Shown here: in pieces, positions 18,519 to 27,154 of the stretch
How positions within the stretch are numbered: the stretch's first letter is position 1
Layout of the letters: each line of letters begins with the position of its first letter
NCBI RefSeq assembly: GCF_016900655.1
Contig: NZ_JACJKH010000014.1
Location: forward strand, 31,539-95,538
Length of the DNA: 64,000 bases
Source: Drancourtella massiliensis
GTDB taxonomy: Bacteria; Bacillota; Clostridia; Lachnospirales; Lachnospiraceae
Direction of reading: 5' to 3'
Program-made: the position numbers and the translations under genes
The notes under the pieces: generated by a model
The model's input: the letters and a program-made list of their open reading frames with translations, nothing else
What the model was told of the DNA's origin: nothing
Databases searched by the model: none

Positions 18519-19280
18519 ATGTACGAGGTGAAATCAAGAGTACGGCTCAGTGAAGTGTCGGACAACGGATGCATGACACTTCCGGGCATAATCAATTCGT
18601 TCCAGGACGCAAGCATCTTTCAGTCGGAGGATCTTGGCGTAGGAACGAAGTATCTCGAAGAACAGAAAAAAGCATGGGTGCTTTCTTCCTGGCAGGTAGA
18701 AATCCTGCGCTATCCAAAACTTGGAGAAGAAATCCGGACCTGCACCTGGCCGACCGGATTCCACGGATTCTTCGGTGACCGGAACTTTGTCATGAAGGAT
18801 CAAAATGGAGAAGTCACGGCGTATGCCAACTCAATCTGGGTTTACATGGATCTGGCATCCGGACGTCCGACCCGGCCTTCCGAAGAGGAGATCAGCCGTT
18901 ACGGGATGGAAGAGCCGTATCCGATGGAATATGCATCCCGGAAAGTGCCGATGCCGGAAGGAGGAGTCAAAACGTCTCGGATCAAAGTCAGGAAGTATCA
19001 TATTGACACGAACCATCACGTCAACAACTGCCAGTATGTGCAGATGGCGGTGGAACTTCTGGAAGAAAACGGGATGGAGCCGGACTTTTCCGGCCTGCGG
19101 GTAGAATATAAAAAATCAGCAGTTTACGGGGACATTCTTTATCCGTCATACAAGATACAGGACGGCATTTCGACGGTAGCGCTTGGGGATGAGAATGGAA
19201 AACCGTATGCGGTTGTGGAGCTAAAGCATAAAGGAGAACAGAACGATGAAATTGGGCGAAAAGCAAGTATTGACGATTGA
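18519..19280 (+). CDS. Acyl-ACP thioesterase
   Basis: 253 residues forming two hot-dog domains. MTLPGIINSFQDASIFQSED and KAWVLSSWQVEILRYPKLGE belong to the first, and RKYHIDTNHHVNNCQYVQM, with the catalytic Asn/His of bacterial FatA-like enzymes, to the second. It releases fatty acids from acyl-ACP. The reading frame overlaps the next gene by 35 nt. Confidence 0.88.
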   Translation: MYEVKSRVRLSEVSDNGCMTLPGIINSFQDASIFQSEDLGVGTKYLEEQKKAWVLSSWQVEILRYPKLGEEIRTCTWPTGFHGFFGDRNFVMKDQNGEVTAYANSIWVYMDLASGRPTRPSEEEISRYGMEEPYPMEYASRKVPMPEGGVKTSRIKVRKYHIDTNHHVNNCQYVQMAVELLEENGMEPDFSGLRVEYKKSAVYGDILYPSYKIQDGISTVALGDENGKPYAVVELKHKGEQNDEIGRKASIDD

Positions 19281-20073
19281 AAAGCAGGTAGACTTCGGAG
19301 TATATCTGGGAACGGAAGAGGAGCATGTCCTTCTTCCGAAAAAACAGGTACCGAAAGGGGCAGAGCTGGGAGATCCTGTGGAAGTCTTTTTATACAAAGA
19401 TTCCAGAGACCGTCTCATTGCAACGACAAATGAGCCGAAGCTCACCCTCGGAGAACTGGCGGTGCTGGAAGTGATCGATACCGGAAAGAACGGCGCATTC
19501 CTCGACTGGGGACTGGAAAAGGATCTCTTCCTTCCATTCAGGGAGCAGACCGGACCGGTGAAAAAGGGCGATCACGTTCTGGTAAGCCTTTACATTGACA
19601 AAAGCTCCCGCCTGTGCGCGACCATGAAAGTCTACGAAAAGCTGTCCTGCGATTCCCCGTACCAGAAAGACGATATGGTGGAAGGAATTGTCTACGAACT
19701 CAGTGACCGCTTCGGTGTCTTCGTGGCGGTAGACGGAAAATACTCTGCCCTGATCCCGAAACGGGAAGTGTACCATTCCTACCGGGTAGGCGAGACGATC
19801 CGTGCCAGAGTATCTGCAGTCAAAGACAACGGAAAACTGGATTTAAGCGTGCGGGAAAAAGCATTCATCCAGATGGATGTAGACGCGGCAAAACTGATGG
19901 ACTACATGGAAAAACATGGCGGCCGGATTCCATTTACGGATAAGGCGGCGCCGGAAACGATCCGCAAGGAATTTGAGATGAGCAAAAACGAATTCAAACG
20001 GGCGGTGGGACGCCTCTTGAAAGAGAAAAAGATTGAAATCAGGGAAAAGGACATTGTCCTTGCAGGCAAATAA
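19246..20073 (+). CDS. cvfB: S1 RNA-binding protein, CvfB type
   Basis: 275 residues. Three S1-like OB folds (about residues 1-65, 66-135 and 140-205; for example VEGIVYELSDRFGVFVAVDGK) followed by a winged-helix C-terminal domain with FEMSKNEFKRAVGRLLKEKKI, the hallmark of CvfB. AAAGGAG lies in the end of the thioesterase gene. CvfB binds RNA and affects virulence-factor expression in staphylococci; the role in Clostridia is not established. Confidence 0.88.
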   Translation: MKLGEKQVLTIEKQVDFGVYLGTEEEHVLLPKKQVPKGAELGDPVEVFLYKDSRDRLIATTNEPKLTLGELAVLEVIDTGKNGAFLDWGLEKDLFLPFREQTGPVKKGDHVLVSLYIDKSSRLCATMKVYEKLSCDSPYQKDDMVEGIVYELSDRFGVFVAVDGKYSALIPKREVYHSYRVGETIRARVSAVKDNGKLDLSVREKAFIQMDVDAAKLMDYMEKHGGRIPFTDKAAPETIRKEFEMSKNEFKRAVGRLLKEKKIEIREKDIVLAGK

Positions 20074-20115
20074 ATCATATAAGAAACAAACAGGAAAAAG
20101 AAAGGAGAAACGCAG

Positions 20116-20349
20116 ATGAAAGTACAGAACATTACGGACATTGACAAATTTTTTGAAGTAGTGGACAGCTGTAAAGGAAAGGTGGAACTGGTAACAGGAG
20201 AGGGTGACAGACTGAATCTCAAATCAAAACTGTCTCAGTATGTATCTCTGGCAAATATCTTTTCCAACGGCGAGATTCCGGAACTGGAAATCATTGCCTA
20301 TGAAAAGGAAGATATCGACAAACTCGTATCCTTCATGATTAACGGCTAA
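20116..20349 (+). CDS. Small conserved hypothetical protein
   Basis: 77 residues, acidic, no signal or membrane segment. The pattern is of an alternating alpha/beta small domain (DIDKFFEVVDSCKGKVELVT, then YVSLANIFSNGEIPELEI). AAAGGAG lies about 8 nt ahead of the ATG and a strong terminator follows. I recall similar short proteins in other Lachnospiraceae but do not know a function. Confidence 0.6.
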   Translation: MKVQNITDIDKFFEVVDSCKGKVELVTGEGDRLNLKSKLSQYVSLANIFSNGEIPELEIIAYEKEDIDKLVSFMING

Positions 20350-20377
20350 GAAAACAAAACAGAATCAAAGAAAGCAG

Positions 20378-20404
20378 GGCGGAAGATCAGATCTTCCGCC
20401 TTTT
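20378..20404 (+). terminator. Intrinsic terminator at left edge of the RiPP island
   Basis: GGCGGAAGAT CAG ATCTTCCGCC followed by TTTT; 10-bp perfect stem with a 3-nt loop. Confidence 0.85.
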
Positions 20405-20454
20405 CAACATATTTGGCGAGGACAGAAAAATACCAAAAGGAAAAGGGAGAATTC

Positions 20455-20516
20455 GAGGACAAAAATGATGATTTCGAGGACAAAAGGGCGAAAATTAGCG
20501 AAAAATGTAGTACAAT
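20455..20516 (+). promoter_or_regulatory. Probable LytTR operator and promoter of the lanthipeptide operon
   Basis: Two direct repeats, TCGAGGACAAAA at 20453 and again 21 bp later, the two-helical-turn spacing typical of LytTR-domain regulators. A further single GAGGACA lies at 20418. A -10 box TACAAT stands at 20511-20516, and no good -35 hexamer is present, as expected of an activator-dependent promoter. The same repeat pair recurs downstream of lanM at 26456. The likely binder is the LytTR response regulator encoded at 21135; that is inference. Confidence 0.65.
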
Positions 20517-20563
20517 TTCATCAGGACGAAAAGATAGTTAAGCTGAGGGCGCAGGGAGAAAAA

Positions 20564-21142
20564 ATGAAATTTGCCAAAGTAGAAGTCGAAGGAATCAAAC
20601 TTGCGGTCTCAAAATTTTACAAAACGGATGCACTTCAGTGCAGGAAAATCTTATTAGAGAGTATTCAGTGGCTGAGGGATCGGTATGAGCGTTTGAAAGA
20701 GAAAGAAGATCTCAAGAAAGCGCTCTGCCACATGGAAGCGTATGGAGAGCTTGGCTTTTCATACGACGATGTAAAAGATGAGGCGGAAGAGATCTTCGGC
20801 CTGCTGGAAGCGGACAAGGAGGTGAGAAAAGAGTTTCGGATACATTTCTGCGAGAAAGTCGTAGTCAGCAAAAGCAGAGTCAACCAGCTACTCGGCAGGT
20901 GGAATCCAGCCCGGCATTCCATGCGGATCGGCGATGCGGTGGATGATATCATCCGGAAAGTGACAGAGCAGGAGGAGGGAATCTTCCTCTATCACTGCGG
21001 AAGAAAGATTGCCGGAGACGGGGAAGACGGACTGTGGGAGCATACTTTCCGCCTTCAAATACAGGATGGAGAAGCAATTTTCCACGATGTCAATCAGAAC
21101 CGATATTATCTGCTATTGAAGGAGAAAAAATCACATGTTTAA
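20564..21142 (+). CDS. Unknown protein, first gene of the LytTR/lanthipeptide operon
   Basis: 192 residues from an ATG preceded by GGGAG at 5 nt; an earlier in-frame ATG lies inside the operator repeats and upstream of the -10 box, so it is not used. No signal or membrane segment. The first half is helical and charged (YERLKEKEDLKKALCHMEAYG); the second half has short beta-like stretches (EGIFLYHCGRKIAGDG). I do not recognise a family. The stop overlaps the response-regulator start by 8 nt, so it is translated with the two-component pair and may be a regulatory partner. Confidence 0.65.
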   Translation: MKFAKVEVEGIKLAVSKFYKTDALQCRKILLESIQWLRDRYERLKEKEDLKKALCHMEAYGELGFSYDDVKDEAEEIFGLLEADKEVRKEFRIHFCEKVVVSKSRVNQLLGRWNPARHSMRIGDAVDDIIRKVTEQEEGIFLYHCGRKIAGDGEDGLWEHTFRLQIQDGEAIFHDVNQNRYYLLLKEKKSHV

Positions 21143-21899
21143 AATTATTATCGTTGATGATGACAAATGGATGCAGGATATGATCCGGGACAAAATCAAA
21201 GAAACGGCGGACGCATTTCTGAACACACAACTTCTGGTTTTCTCATCGGGAGAAGCATTTCTGGAGTATGCGAAGACGCAGGAATACGGAGAGGAAGGGG
21301 ATATCTTTTTTGTGGACATCGAACTTGGGAACGGGATGACCGGACTTGAATTTGGAAGGCTTCTGCGAAAAACATATCCGAACCGGGGACTTGTGTTCCT
21401 GACATCTCATACGGAATTTGCGCTGGAAAGCTATGAGATCGAGGCAGATCAGTATATCCTGAAAGAAACGATGGATGAGCGGCTGCCGCACATCCTGGAA
21501 AAACTCATGCGCCGGATGGGAGCAGAAAAAAATGAATATCTAATGCTGAAACGACAGGATGAACCGGAAGAAAAAGAACAAAAAGTCTATTTCCGTGAAA
21601 TTATTACCGTCCATAAGAAAAAGATGGGAAAATATGCAGAATATGCGACCTTCCACGGGAACTTCAAAGAACGGATTCCTTTAAGCGAATTGATGAAAAA
21701 GCTGGACAGTAATGAATTTTTCCTTGCAGATCGAAGTAATATTATCAACCTCCGCAATGTCCAAAGTATCAAGGGCAATACGATCTACATGGAGGAAGGT
21801 CATGAACTGGAACTGAACCAGTACCGGATCGATGCAGCGAAGAAAAAGATTGAAGCTTACTGGAGGGAACGGGAATGGGACGACAAATTCATGGAATAG
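21135..21899 (+). CDS. LytTR-family response regulator (AgrA-like)
   Basis: 254 residues. Receiver domain in residues 1-125: acidic triad IIIVDDDKW, phospho-acceptor Asp61 in FFVDIELGNGM, Thr in LVFLTSHTEF and the following Lys in YILKET. Residues about 145-250 form the LytTR DNA-binding domain (FHGNFKERIPLSELMKKL, then FFLADRSNIINLRNVQSI). Overlaps the upstream gene by 8 nt and the kinase by 25 nt. Such regulators control peptide and bacteriocin genes by binding repeats about 21 bp apart, which are present at 20455 and 26456. Confidence 0.92.
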   Translation: MFKIIIVDDDKWMQDMIRDKIKETADAFLNTQLLVFSSGEAFLEYAKTQEYGEEGDIFFVDIELGNGMTGLEFGRLLRKTYPNRGLVFLTSHTEFALESYEIEADQYILKETMDERLPHILEKLMRRMGAEKNEYLMLKRQDEPEEKEQKVYFREIITVHKKKMGKYAEYATFHGNFKERIPLSELMKKLDSNEFFLADRSNIINLRNVQSIKGNTIYMEEGHELELNQYRIDAAKKKIEAYWREREWDDKFME

Positions 21900-23188
21900 T
21901 ACTGATTCTGCTTTCCATCTGTGAGGTGTGGATGTGCTATCAGGTCTTATACCGGACGGTATTGGAGAAGGAGCATCTGCGGAAATGGCAGAAGGTGCTG
22001 ATCTGGGGGAATATCACTGTGTTGGGAATTCTCATGGGAATCAATCGGAAGATTATATTTTTCTCAACGCTCATGTTTGCTTTTAGCATTTTGGTTACTT
22101 GGCTATGTGCCTTGGGAGTAGAGCGTAAGAATGTGTTGATAAAATTGCAAATTATTATTTTATATTACACAATCTTTGCTTTGCTAGATTTTTTCTTTGG
22201 ATTTATAAGTATGGAAGTGATAGGGCAGCGATTTTTTGATGATATTTATAAGTTTTCACAGTCCATTGTACAATGCGTTTTATATTTAATATCAAGAGTA
22301 TGCATTGCAGTCCTATTAATGAAGTGGGATCATCATGGATGGTACAGAAAGGACGACAGAAATGTGTTGGTATGGCTTTGCATAGGGGGAGTGGCACTGC
22401 TACGAATCTATCAAAAGATATTAGGAAATATGGCCCTCGGTTCCATACTTATGAGAGGATGGGCGGCTGCTGTTTCTATGGTATTAGTGGCTGTGTTAAC
22501 ATCAGGCGTTTTTATCGTTTCCTATCGCTTCAAAATGCTGAAAAAAGAAAATGAGATGCTTTTGAACTTGGAAGAAATGTCCAAAAATCATGTAAAGGAT
22601 TTGGAACAGATGATAGAGAAAAACCGAATCCTGACACACGATATGAAAAATCATCTTATTGTTTTGCAGGAGTATGGGAAAAAGGAGAAATGGGATTTAC
22701 TCATGTCCTATTTAAATGAGATATCGGATGATCTTTATTGGGTGACAAAAGCCACGTGGACACAAGTGGAAATTTTAGATATGCTTTTGAATCAGAAAAA
22801 GATGAAAGCAGAGTCAAAAGGGATTGCTTTTCACATCAAAGCAAGTACAATTGGGGAAGTATCCATTACCGATACGGAAATTTGTTCGCTGTTTGGTAAC
22901 TTGCTAGATAATGCAATAGAAGCATGCGAAAAGATCCAGTATAAAAAACGATGGATTGAAATCCGTATTATGAGAAAATCTAAAATGCTATACATTACGA
23001 TCGCCAATAGCATCGAAGAGTTCCCATTAGTACAAGAGGGCAAGTTGATTACCGGAAAAAAGGAAAAGCAGCGGCACGGTTATGGACTCAAAAGTGTGCA
23101 GCATGTTGTACGAAAGTATCGTGGCGATTTTGAATATCAGATTTGTGAAAAAGAATTTATTGTAACAATTAAATTTTGGAAATTATAG
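21875..23188 (+). CDS. AgrC-like peptide-sensing histidine kinase (HPK10/GHKL)
   Basis: 437 residues. About six hydrophobic segments fill residues 5-215. The phospho-acceptor motif is LTHDMKNHLIVLQEYG near residue 255, the H-box form found in AgrC/ComD kinases. The GHKL ATPase follows with N-box LFGNLLDNAIEACE and G-box KKEKQRHGYGLKSVQHVV. Base composition is clearly more AT-rich from about 22.0 kb than in the flanking core genes. It probably senses an extracellular peptide, perhaps the product of the adjoining lanA gene; inference. lanA starts 17 nt after its stop. Confidence 0.92.
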   Translation: MGRQIHGIVLILLSICEVWMCYQVLYRTVLEKEHLRKWQKVLIWGNITVLGILMGINRKIIFFSTLMFAFSILVTWLCALGVERKNVLIKLQIIILYYTIFALLDFFFGFISMEVIGQRFFDDIYKFSQSIVQCVLYLISRVCIAVLLMKWDHHGWYRKDDRNVLVWLCIGGVALLRIYQKILGNMALGSILMRGWAAAVSMVLVAVLTSGVFIVSYRFKMLKKENEMLLNLEEMSKNHVKDLEQMIEKNRILTHDMKNHLIVLQEYGKKEKWDLLMSYLNEISDDLYWVTKATWTQVEILDMLLNQKKMKAESKGIAFHIKASTIGEVSITDTEICSLFGNLLDNAIEACEKIQYKKRWIEIRIMRKSKMLYITIANSIEEFPLVQEGKLITGKKEKQRHGYGLKSVQHVVRKYRGDFEYQICEKEFIVTIKFWKL

Positions 23189-23205
23189 ATAAAGAGGAAA
23201 GTAAA

Positions 23206-23349
23206 ATGGGAGAAAAAGACTATCGCTATGTTGCGGGAGATTTAAAAACAGAACTGGATGAAGTGAATAGAATGGAAAAGAAAGAGACAGAAGAAGTACA
23301 GGAATTTACAAAGAATTGGGATTCTTTTTTGACGATTATTTGTTGCTAA
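23206..23349 (+). CDS. Putative lanthipeptide precursor peptide (LanA-like)
   Basis: 47 residues, too short for most gene callers. AGAGG lies 8 nt ahead of the ATG. The leader part is acidic and lysine-rich (residues 1-33, e.g. DLKTELDEVNRMEKKETEEV), and the last 14 residues, FTKNWDSFLTIICC, hold Thr35, Ser40 and Thr43 plus a terminal Cys46-Cys47 pair. Placement directly before lanM, the hydrophilic leader and the Ser/Thr-then-Cys tail support a class II precursor. The W-x-x-F-x-T...CC tail loosely recalls the end of lacticin-481/ruminococcin-A peptides. There is no double-Gly or Gly-Ala cleavage site before the core, which is unusual. Confidence 0.75.
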   Translation: MGEKDYRYVAGDLKTELDEVNRMEKKETEEVQEFTKNWDSFLTIICC

Positions 23350-23359
23350 CTATTTTAAG

Positions 23360-23392
23360 AGCAGGATGTTCATACGAGCATCCTGCTTTTTT
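23360..23392 (+). terminator. Attenuator hairpin between lanA and lanM
   Basis: Stem AGCAGGATG / CATCCTGCT with a 10-nt loop and TTTTTT, 10 nt after the lanA stop. The lanM ribosome site GGAGGAA begins right after it. Partial read-through would give much precursor mRNA and little synthetase mRNA, a common design in lantibiotic operons. Confidence 0.85.
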
Positions 23393-23402
23393 GGAGGAAA
23401 TT

Positions 23403-26400
23403 ATGAAAGATACCTATTTATGGGAAAGAGATTATATACATGATCATGTGATATCAGTCAATGAAGAGAAAGAGAAATACTGGGATCAGCTTTTAGGAGA
23501 AACTATGGTGGCAGAACTGCGGAAGCGATATCCAGAATTTCAGGCATATCTAGAAGATTGGATATTTGAAGTAAAAAAAGAAGTTGACATGAGTGCCATG
23601 AATAAAGAATATCGGGAATGGACCGAGCCATCCTATGAGATACACAGAAACATAAGGGGGACGAAACTGTTCTTTGCAGAATTTTACCAGCCTTTCTTGA
23701 TAACAGGGATAGAGGAATTCAAACGTCAGTTAAATACCGGGAAAGAGCAGATCACTTCGGACGTATATGAAGATTTTGGGGATGAACTGGCGGTCCGTCT
23801 GCAAAATATGGCACTTCGCACCTTGATTGCGGAAATGCATGGTTACAAGCAAAGGGGAATGCTAAAGGGAGCGGACTCGAAAGAGGAGTATCAGGACTTT
23901 TGCCGAATATGTGGAAGGAAAGAGTTTTTCTATTATATCGCAGACACCTATCCGGTATTGAGCCGATGTATCCGGGAGCGTATAGAGTGTCAGATCCAGT
24001 ACTATGTAAAGGTACTAAAATGGTTCCGGGAAGATTCTGATAAAATCGGGAAACTCTTTTTTGATGGGGAGATTCCCGACAGGATCACAGGGATAGAATC
24101 GGGACTATCGGATCTTCATAACGGTGGGAAAGAAGTACTGAAAATATGTCTGGAAAACGGGAAAAAGATACTTTTAAAACCTCGTTCTATGAAGAATGAA
24201 CAGTTTTTCACAAGGCTTCTGGGGTGGATCAGTGAAAGGACGGATTCAAGCCAGTATCATTATAGAATCCTGTCCTGCCGCGATCATAGCTGGTGTGAAA
24301 TCGTGGAATATCAAAGCTGTGAATCGGAGCAGGAGATCCGTCAGTATTATAGACGACTGGGAGAACAGCTCTTTCTCTCCTATCTCCTTGGAACGAGTGA
24401 TATCCATGCGGAAAATCTGATTGCCTGTGGAGCATATCCGGTGATTGTGGATCTGGAAGCATTGGCACGACCGGGGAAAGAGATACAGGCAGAGTCAGCG
24501 GAGGATGCAATTTATTCGTGGATCCGGGAATCGGTGATTGGAACAGGAATCCTGCCTTTTTATGTGTGGAACAAAGAGGGAGAGGGAATTGACGGAAGTG
24601 CCATTCACAGTCAGAAAGGACAGAAGCTTCCATTTCAGATTCCGGCGGTGGCGGAAGAGGAGACTTCCAACATGTATATCACCTACCGGGAGGGAGTTAC
24701 TTCCGCAGGAAGGAATCTTGCATGGATGAAAGGAAAAGAGGAAACGATCGCGGCATATGTGGACGATCTTCTTGTCGGATTTTCCGAGGCGTATCAGGCG
24801 GTGGAGAAAGAAAAAGGGAGCTTTCAAAGTGTTCTGGAAGAAGGGAAAGGACTTCAAAGCAGGGTTGTTTTGATGCATACGCAGCGGTACGCGATGCTGT
24901 TAAACAGTTCCTATCACCCGTCCCTTCTGATGGATGGAGCGGATCGGGAAATCTTCCTGTCTTCCATTGGACGGGGACGATGGAACAGGGAAGAGCGGAT
25001 TGTCCGGGAAGAAGTCCGGGCATTGCTGCGGGGAGACATCCCATGCTTTTCCAATGGAATGGATGAGAAGAGCTTATATGCCGGAGAGGAGAAGTGTGAG
25101 GAAGCCTTTTTTCAAAGGACAGCATACAGCCGGATTCTGGAACGTCTGGGAGGGATCGGTCAATCGGACCGGAATAAGCAGTGTGATCTGATTCGTACAT
25201 CCATGGAACTAATTCCGGAGAATAAAGAGAATTTTGTGAATCAGATATACGAAGTCAGAGCGGACAATGGATTTGGACGGACGATGGATAAGGAAAGCTT
25301 GAATCGGATCATCGCTGCACTGACAGACAGGTTGTGTACCTATGCGATCTGGAATCAGAAGAAGAGCGAGGTGAGCTGGCCTGTCCTTCATTTCGCTTCT
25401 TCCGGGAACTATGCGTGGCAGATCCGTCCGATGGGTGTTTACTTTTATGATGGATTAAGCGGGATGCTGCTTCTTACTACCGTGATGCAGGACAAACAGA
25501 AATCCGAAAGAATCGAGAGAATCCAGAAAGCGTTAAAGAGACAGTTGTTTCAATATACAGATGAGGGGCTGGAAGACCTGAGGAATCTACAGTCCGGAAA
25601 TACCGGGGCGTATACAGGGGAAGGTTCCATTGTCTATACCTATTTAAAACTATATCAGCTGACAAAAGAATCGATTTATTTACAGTATGCCAGAAAACAT
25701 GCGGAAATCGTTTCAAAAATCGTTCCGAAAGATACTTGTGCCGATCTGCTTGGAGGGAAAGCGGGGGCAGCATGGATCTTCCTGCAGATGTTTGAGCAGA
25801 CGGGAGAAAAGAGATATGTGGGGGAGGCGGAAAAGGCAGTCTGTTCTATGCTTCCACAGGCAGTGAAGATGGATTGCGGAATCGGGTGGAAACCGGAAAG
25901 TGGAGAAATTCCGATTGGCGGTACAGCACATGGAAACGCAGGAATTTTGATGCCGGTGCTTGCACTTTGGGAATTTACGAAGAAACAGGAGTATGAAATC
26001 CTGGCAGAAGAGATCTGGGAATATGAAGAGAGCCTTTATCGTGAAGAAAGAGGAAACTGGATCGATCGAGGGAAAGATAAGGAAGAAGGAGAAGATACAG
26101 TGGCATGGTGTCATGGAGCGGCTGGAATCTTACTCGCGAGGCTGTGGTGCTATCAACGTGTGACGGACAGAACATGGAAGGAAAGGTTGAAAAACGATAT
26201 TGAAAGAGCGTATCGAAAAACAGAAACATACTGGAAACGCGACAGTTGGAGTCTGTGTCACGGAACAGGCGGGAATCTGTGGATTATGGATATCGCGGAT
26301 CGGATGCTAGGGAAGGAACAAAAAAACAGGATGGATATAGACGAATTCCGATTACTTCCGCAGGAGAGATTAAATCCGGGGATTATGGGCGGATATGGAG

Positions 26401-26444
26401 GGATATTACTTTATCTCTTAAAAAATAATCTGAAAATAAAATAA
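23403..26444 (+). CDS. lanM: Class II lanthipeptide synthetase LanM
   Basis: 1013 residues from the ATG with GGAGGAAATT directly before it; the frame is open upstream across the attenuator but without a start context. The N-terminal dehydratase has KILLKPRSM, GTSDIHAENLIACGAYPVIV and the following Asp/Glu-rich DLEALARP, the kinase-like active-site blocks that phosphorylate and eliminate Ser/Thr. The C-terminal cyclase (from about residue 680) has GGTAHGNAGI near 842, VAWCHGAAGI near 901 and SLCHGTGGN near 951, giving the Cys, Cys and His zinc ligands. Length and motifs are complete. It should dehydrate and cyclise the 47-residue peptide encoded just upstream. Confidence 0.95.
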   Translation: MKDTYLWERDYIHDHVISVNEEKEKYWDQLLGETMVAELRKRYPEFQAYLEDWIFEVKKEVDMSAMNKEYREWTEPSYEIHRNIRGTKLFFAEFYQPFLITGIEEFKRQLNTGKEQITSDVYEDFGDELAVRLQNMALRTLIAEMHGYKQRGMLKGADSKEEYQDFCRICGRKEFFYYIADTYPVLSRCIRERIECQIQYYVKVLKWFREDSDKIGKLFFDGEIPDRITGIESGLSDLHNGGKEVLKICLENGKKILLKPRSMKNEQFFTRLLGWISERTDSSQYHYRILSCRDHSWCEIVEYQSCESEQEIRQYYRRLGEQLFLSYLLGTSDIHAENLIACGAYPVIVDLEALARPGKEIQAESAEDAIYSWIRESVIGTGILPFYVWNKEGEGIDGSAIHSQKGQKLPFQIPAVAEEETSNMYITYREGVTSAGRNLAWMKGKEETIAAYVDDLLVGFSEAYQAVEKEKGSFQSVLEEGKGLQSRVVLMHTQRYAMLLNSSYHPSLLMDGADREIFLSSIGRGRWNREERIVREEVRALLRGDIPCFSNGMDEKSLYAGEEKCEEAFFQRTAYSRILERLGGIGQSDRNKQCDLIRTSMELIPENKENFVNQIYEVRADNGFGRTMDKESLNRIIAALTDRLCTYAIWNQKKSEVSWPVLHFASSGNYAWQIRPMGVYFYDGLSGMLLLTTVMQDKQKSERIERIQKALKRQLFQYTDEGLEDLRNLQSGNTGAYTGEGSIVYTYLKLYQLTKESIYLQYARKHAEIVSKIVPKDTCADLLGGKAGAAWIFLQMFEQTGEKRYVGEAEKAVCSMLPQAVKMDCGIGWKPESGEIPIGGTAHGNAGILMPVLALWEFTKKQEYEILAEEIWEYEESLYREERGNWIDRGKDKEEGEDTVAWCHGAAGILLARLWCYQRVTDRTWKERLKNDIERAYRKTETYWKRDSWSLCHGTGGNLWIMDIADRMLGKEQKNRMDIDEFRLLPQERLNPGIMGGYGGILLYLLKNNLKIK

Positions 26445-26455
26445 CTAAAAAATTA

Positions 26456-26522
26456 GAGGACAGAAAAAATGAAGTCGAGGACAAAATATTGAAAAAAAAG
26501 CACCTGTGAATTAATGTATAAC
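26456..26522 (+). promoter_or_regulatory. Second LytTR-type operator with promoter
   Basis: GAGGACA at 26456 and 26477 (21 bp apart), with wider likeness to the operator at 20455. TATAAC at 26517-26522 would be the -10 box; TTGAAA lies 22 nt before it, too far for a normal -35. It precedes the small anchored-protein gene at 26562, making that gene a likely member of the same regulon. Confidence 0.6.
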
Positions 26523-26561
26523 TAACAAAAAGAAGAAAAGGAAGAGACGAGGTGATACCGT

Positions 26562-27056
26562 ATGAAAAAGAAACTTTTATATTTATTTATAGTTATAGCT
26601 ATCTTGGCCTGCATGTTGCTTATATGGTTATTGAAACCTGCTAAAAGCGAAAAGATAGTACAGGATTTTTTAAAGGAAGCGTTTACAAAATCGGAGAGTA
26701 ATTCAGAGTTATATCAAAAGTTTCAAGAGTCTTCCGTTGTGATAGGTGAAGGAGTTAAATCGGAAATAGAAAAACAATCTCAAGAAAAGTCAAAGCAGGC
26801 AGAGCAAGCTTTTAAAGATACGTATGGAAGATATTTGAATGATGAAGGGATAGAAGATTTTAACAATCAACTATTTGATTATTTTCTCGGTTTGTATAGT
26901 AAAGATGAGAAATGGGATGTTAAGGAAATTAAAGTTACAGAAGATAATAATAAATACAAATTCTATGTGTCTTTAGAGATGGATGATGGGGAAACAAAGG
27001 TTGAAGGAAGAATGGAGATTATAGATGGGAAAATTGGTAAAATCAGTATAACATGA
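26562..27056 (+). CDS. Small membrane-anchored extracellular protein (immunity candidate)
   Basis: 164 residues. One N-terminal membrane segment (about residues 4-23) followed by a charged helical region and a C-terminal beta part ending in DGKIGKISIT. A clear paralogue lies at 35979: both share VQDFLKEAFTKSE / VKEFLDQTFTKSE, a G-[ED]-G-V block and YGRYLNDEGIEDFNN / YSTYLDSNGMDDFQN. GAGGTGAT precedes the ATG. Located behind a LytTR-type operator and next to lanM. Self-immunity is a reasonable guess for a lanthipeptide island, but no sequence link to known LanI proteins was recognised. Confidence 0.75.
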   Translation: MKKKLLYLFIVIAILACMLLIWLLKPAKSEKIVQDFLKEAFTKSESNSELYQKFQESSVVIGEGVKSEIEKQSQEKSKQAEQAFKDTYGRYLNDEGIEDFNNQLFDYFLGLYSKDEKWDVKEIKVTEDNNKYKFYVSLEMDDGETKVEGRMEIIDGKIGKISIT

Positions 27057-27100
27057 TATCTTAATATATTATTAATGATTTTATTCAACTCATCAAGAAT

Positions 27101-27131
27101 AACGGATACGCAGTTTGTGCGTATCCGTTTT
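27101..27131 (+). terminator. Island-type terminator, copy 1
   Basis: ACGGATACGC / GCGTATCCGT perfect 10-bp stem, 7-nt loop AGTTTGT, then TTT. Nearly the same hairpin occurs at 28542 and 33037. Confidence 0.8.
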
Positions 27132-27154
27132 AATATGTAAAATAAAATAATATT

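Noticed and set aside
23316..23402. N-terminal extension of LanM reading through the attenuator
   Set aside because: It would start inside the precursor gene, without a ribosome site, and read the terminator hairpin as protein; the ATG at 23403 has an excellent GGAGGAA.
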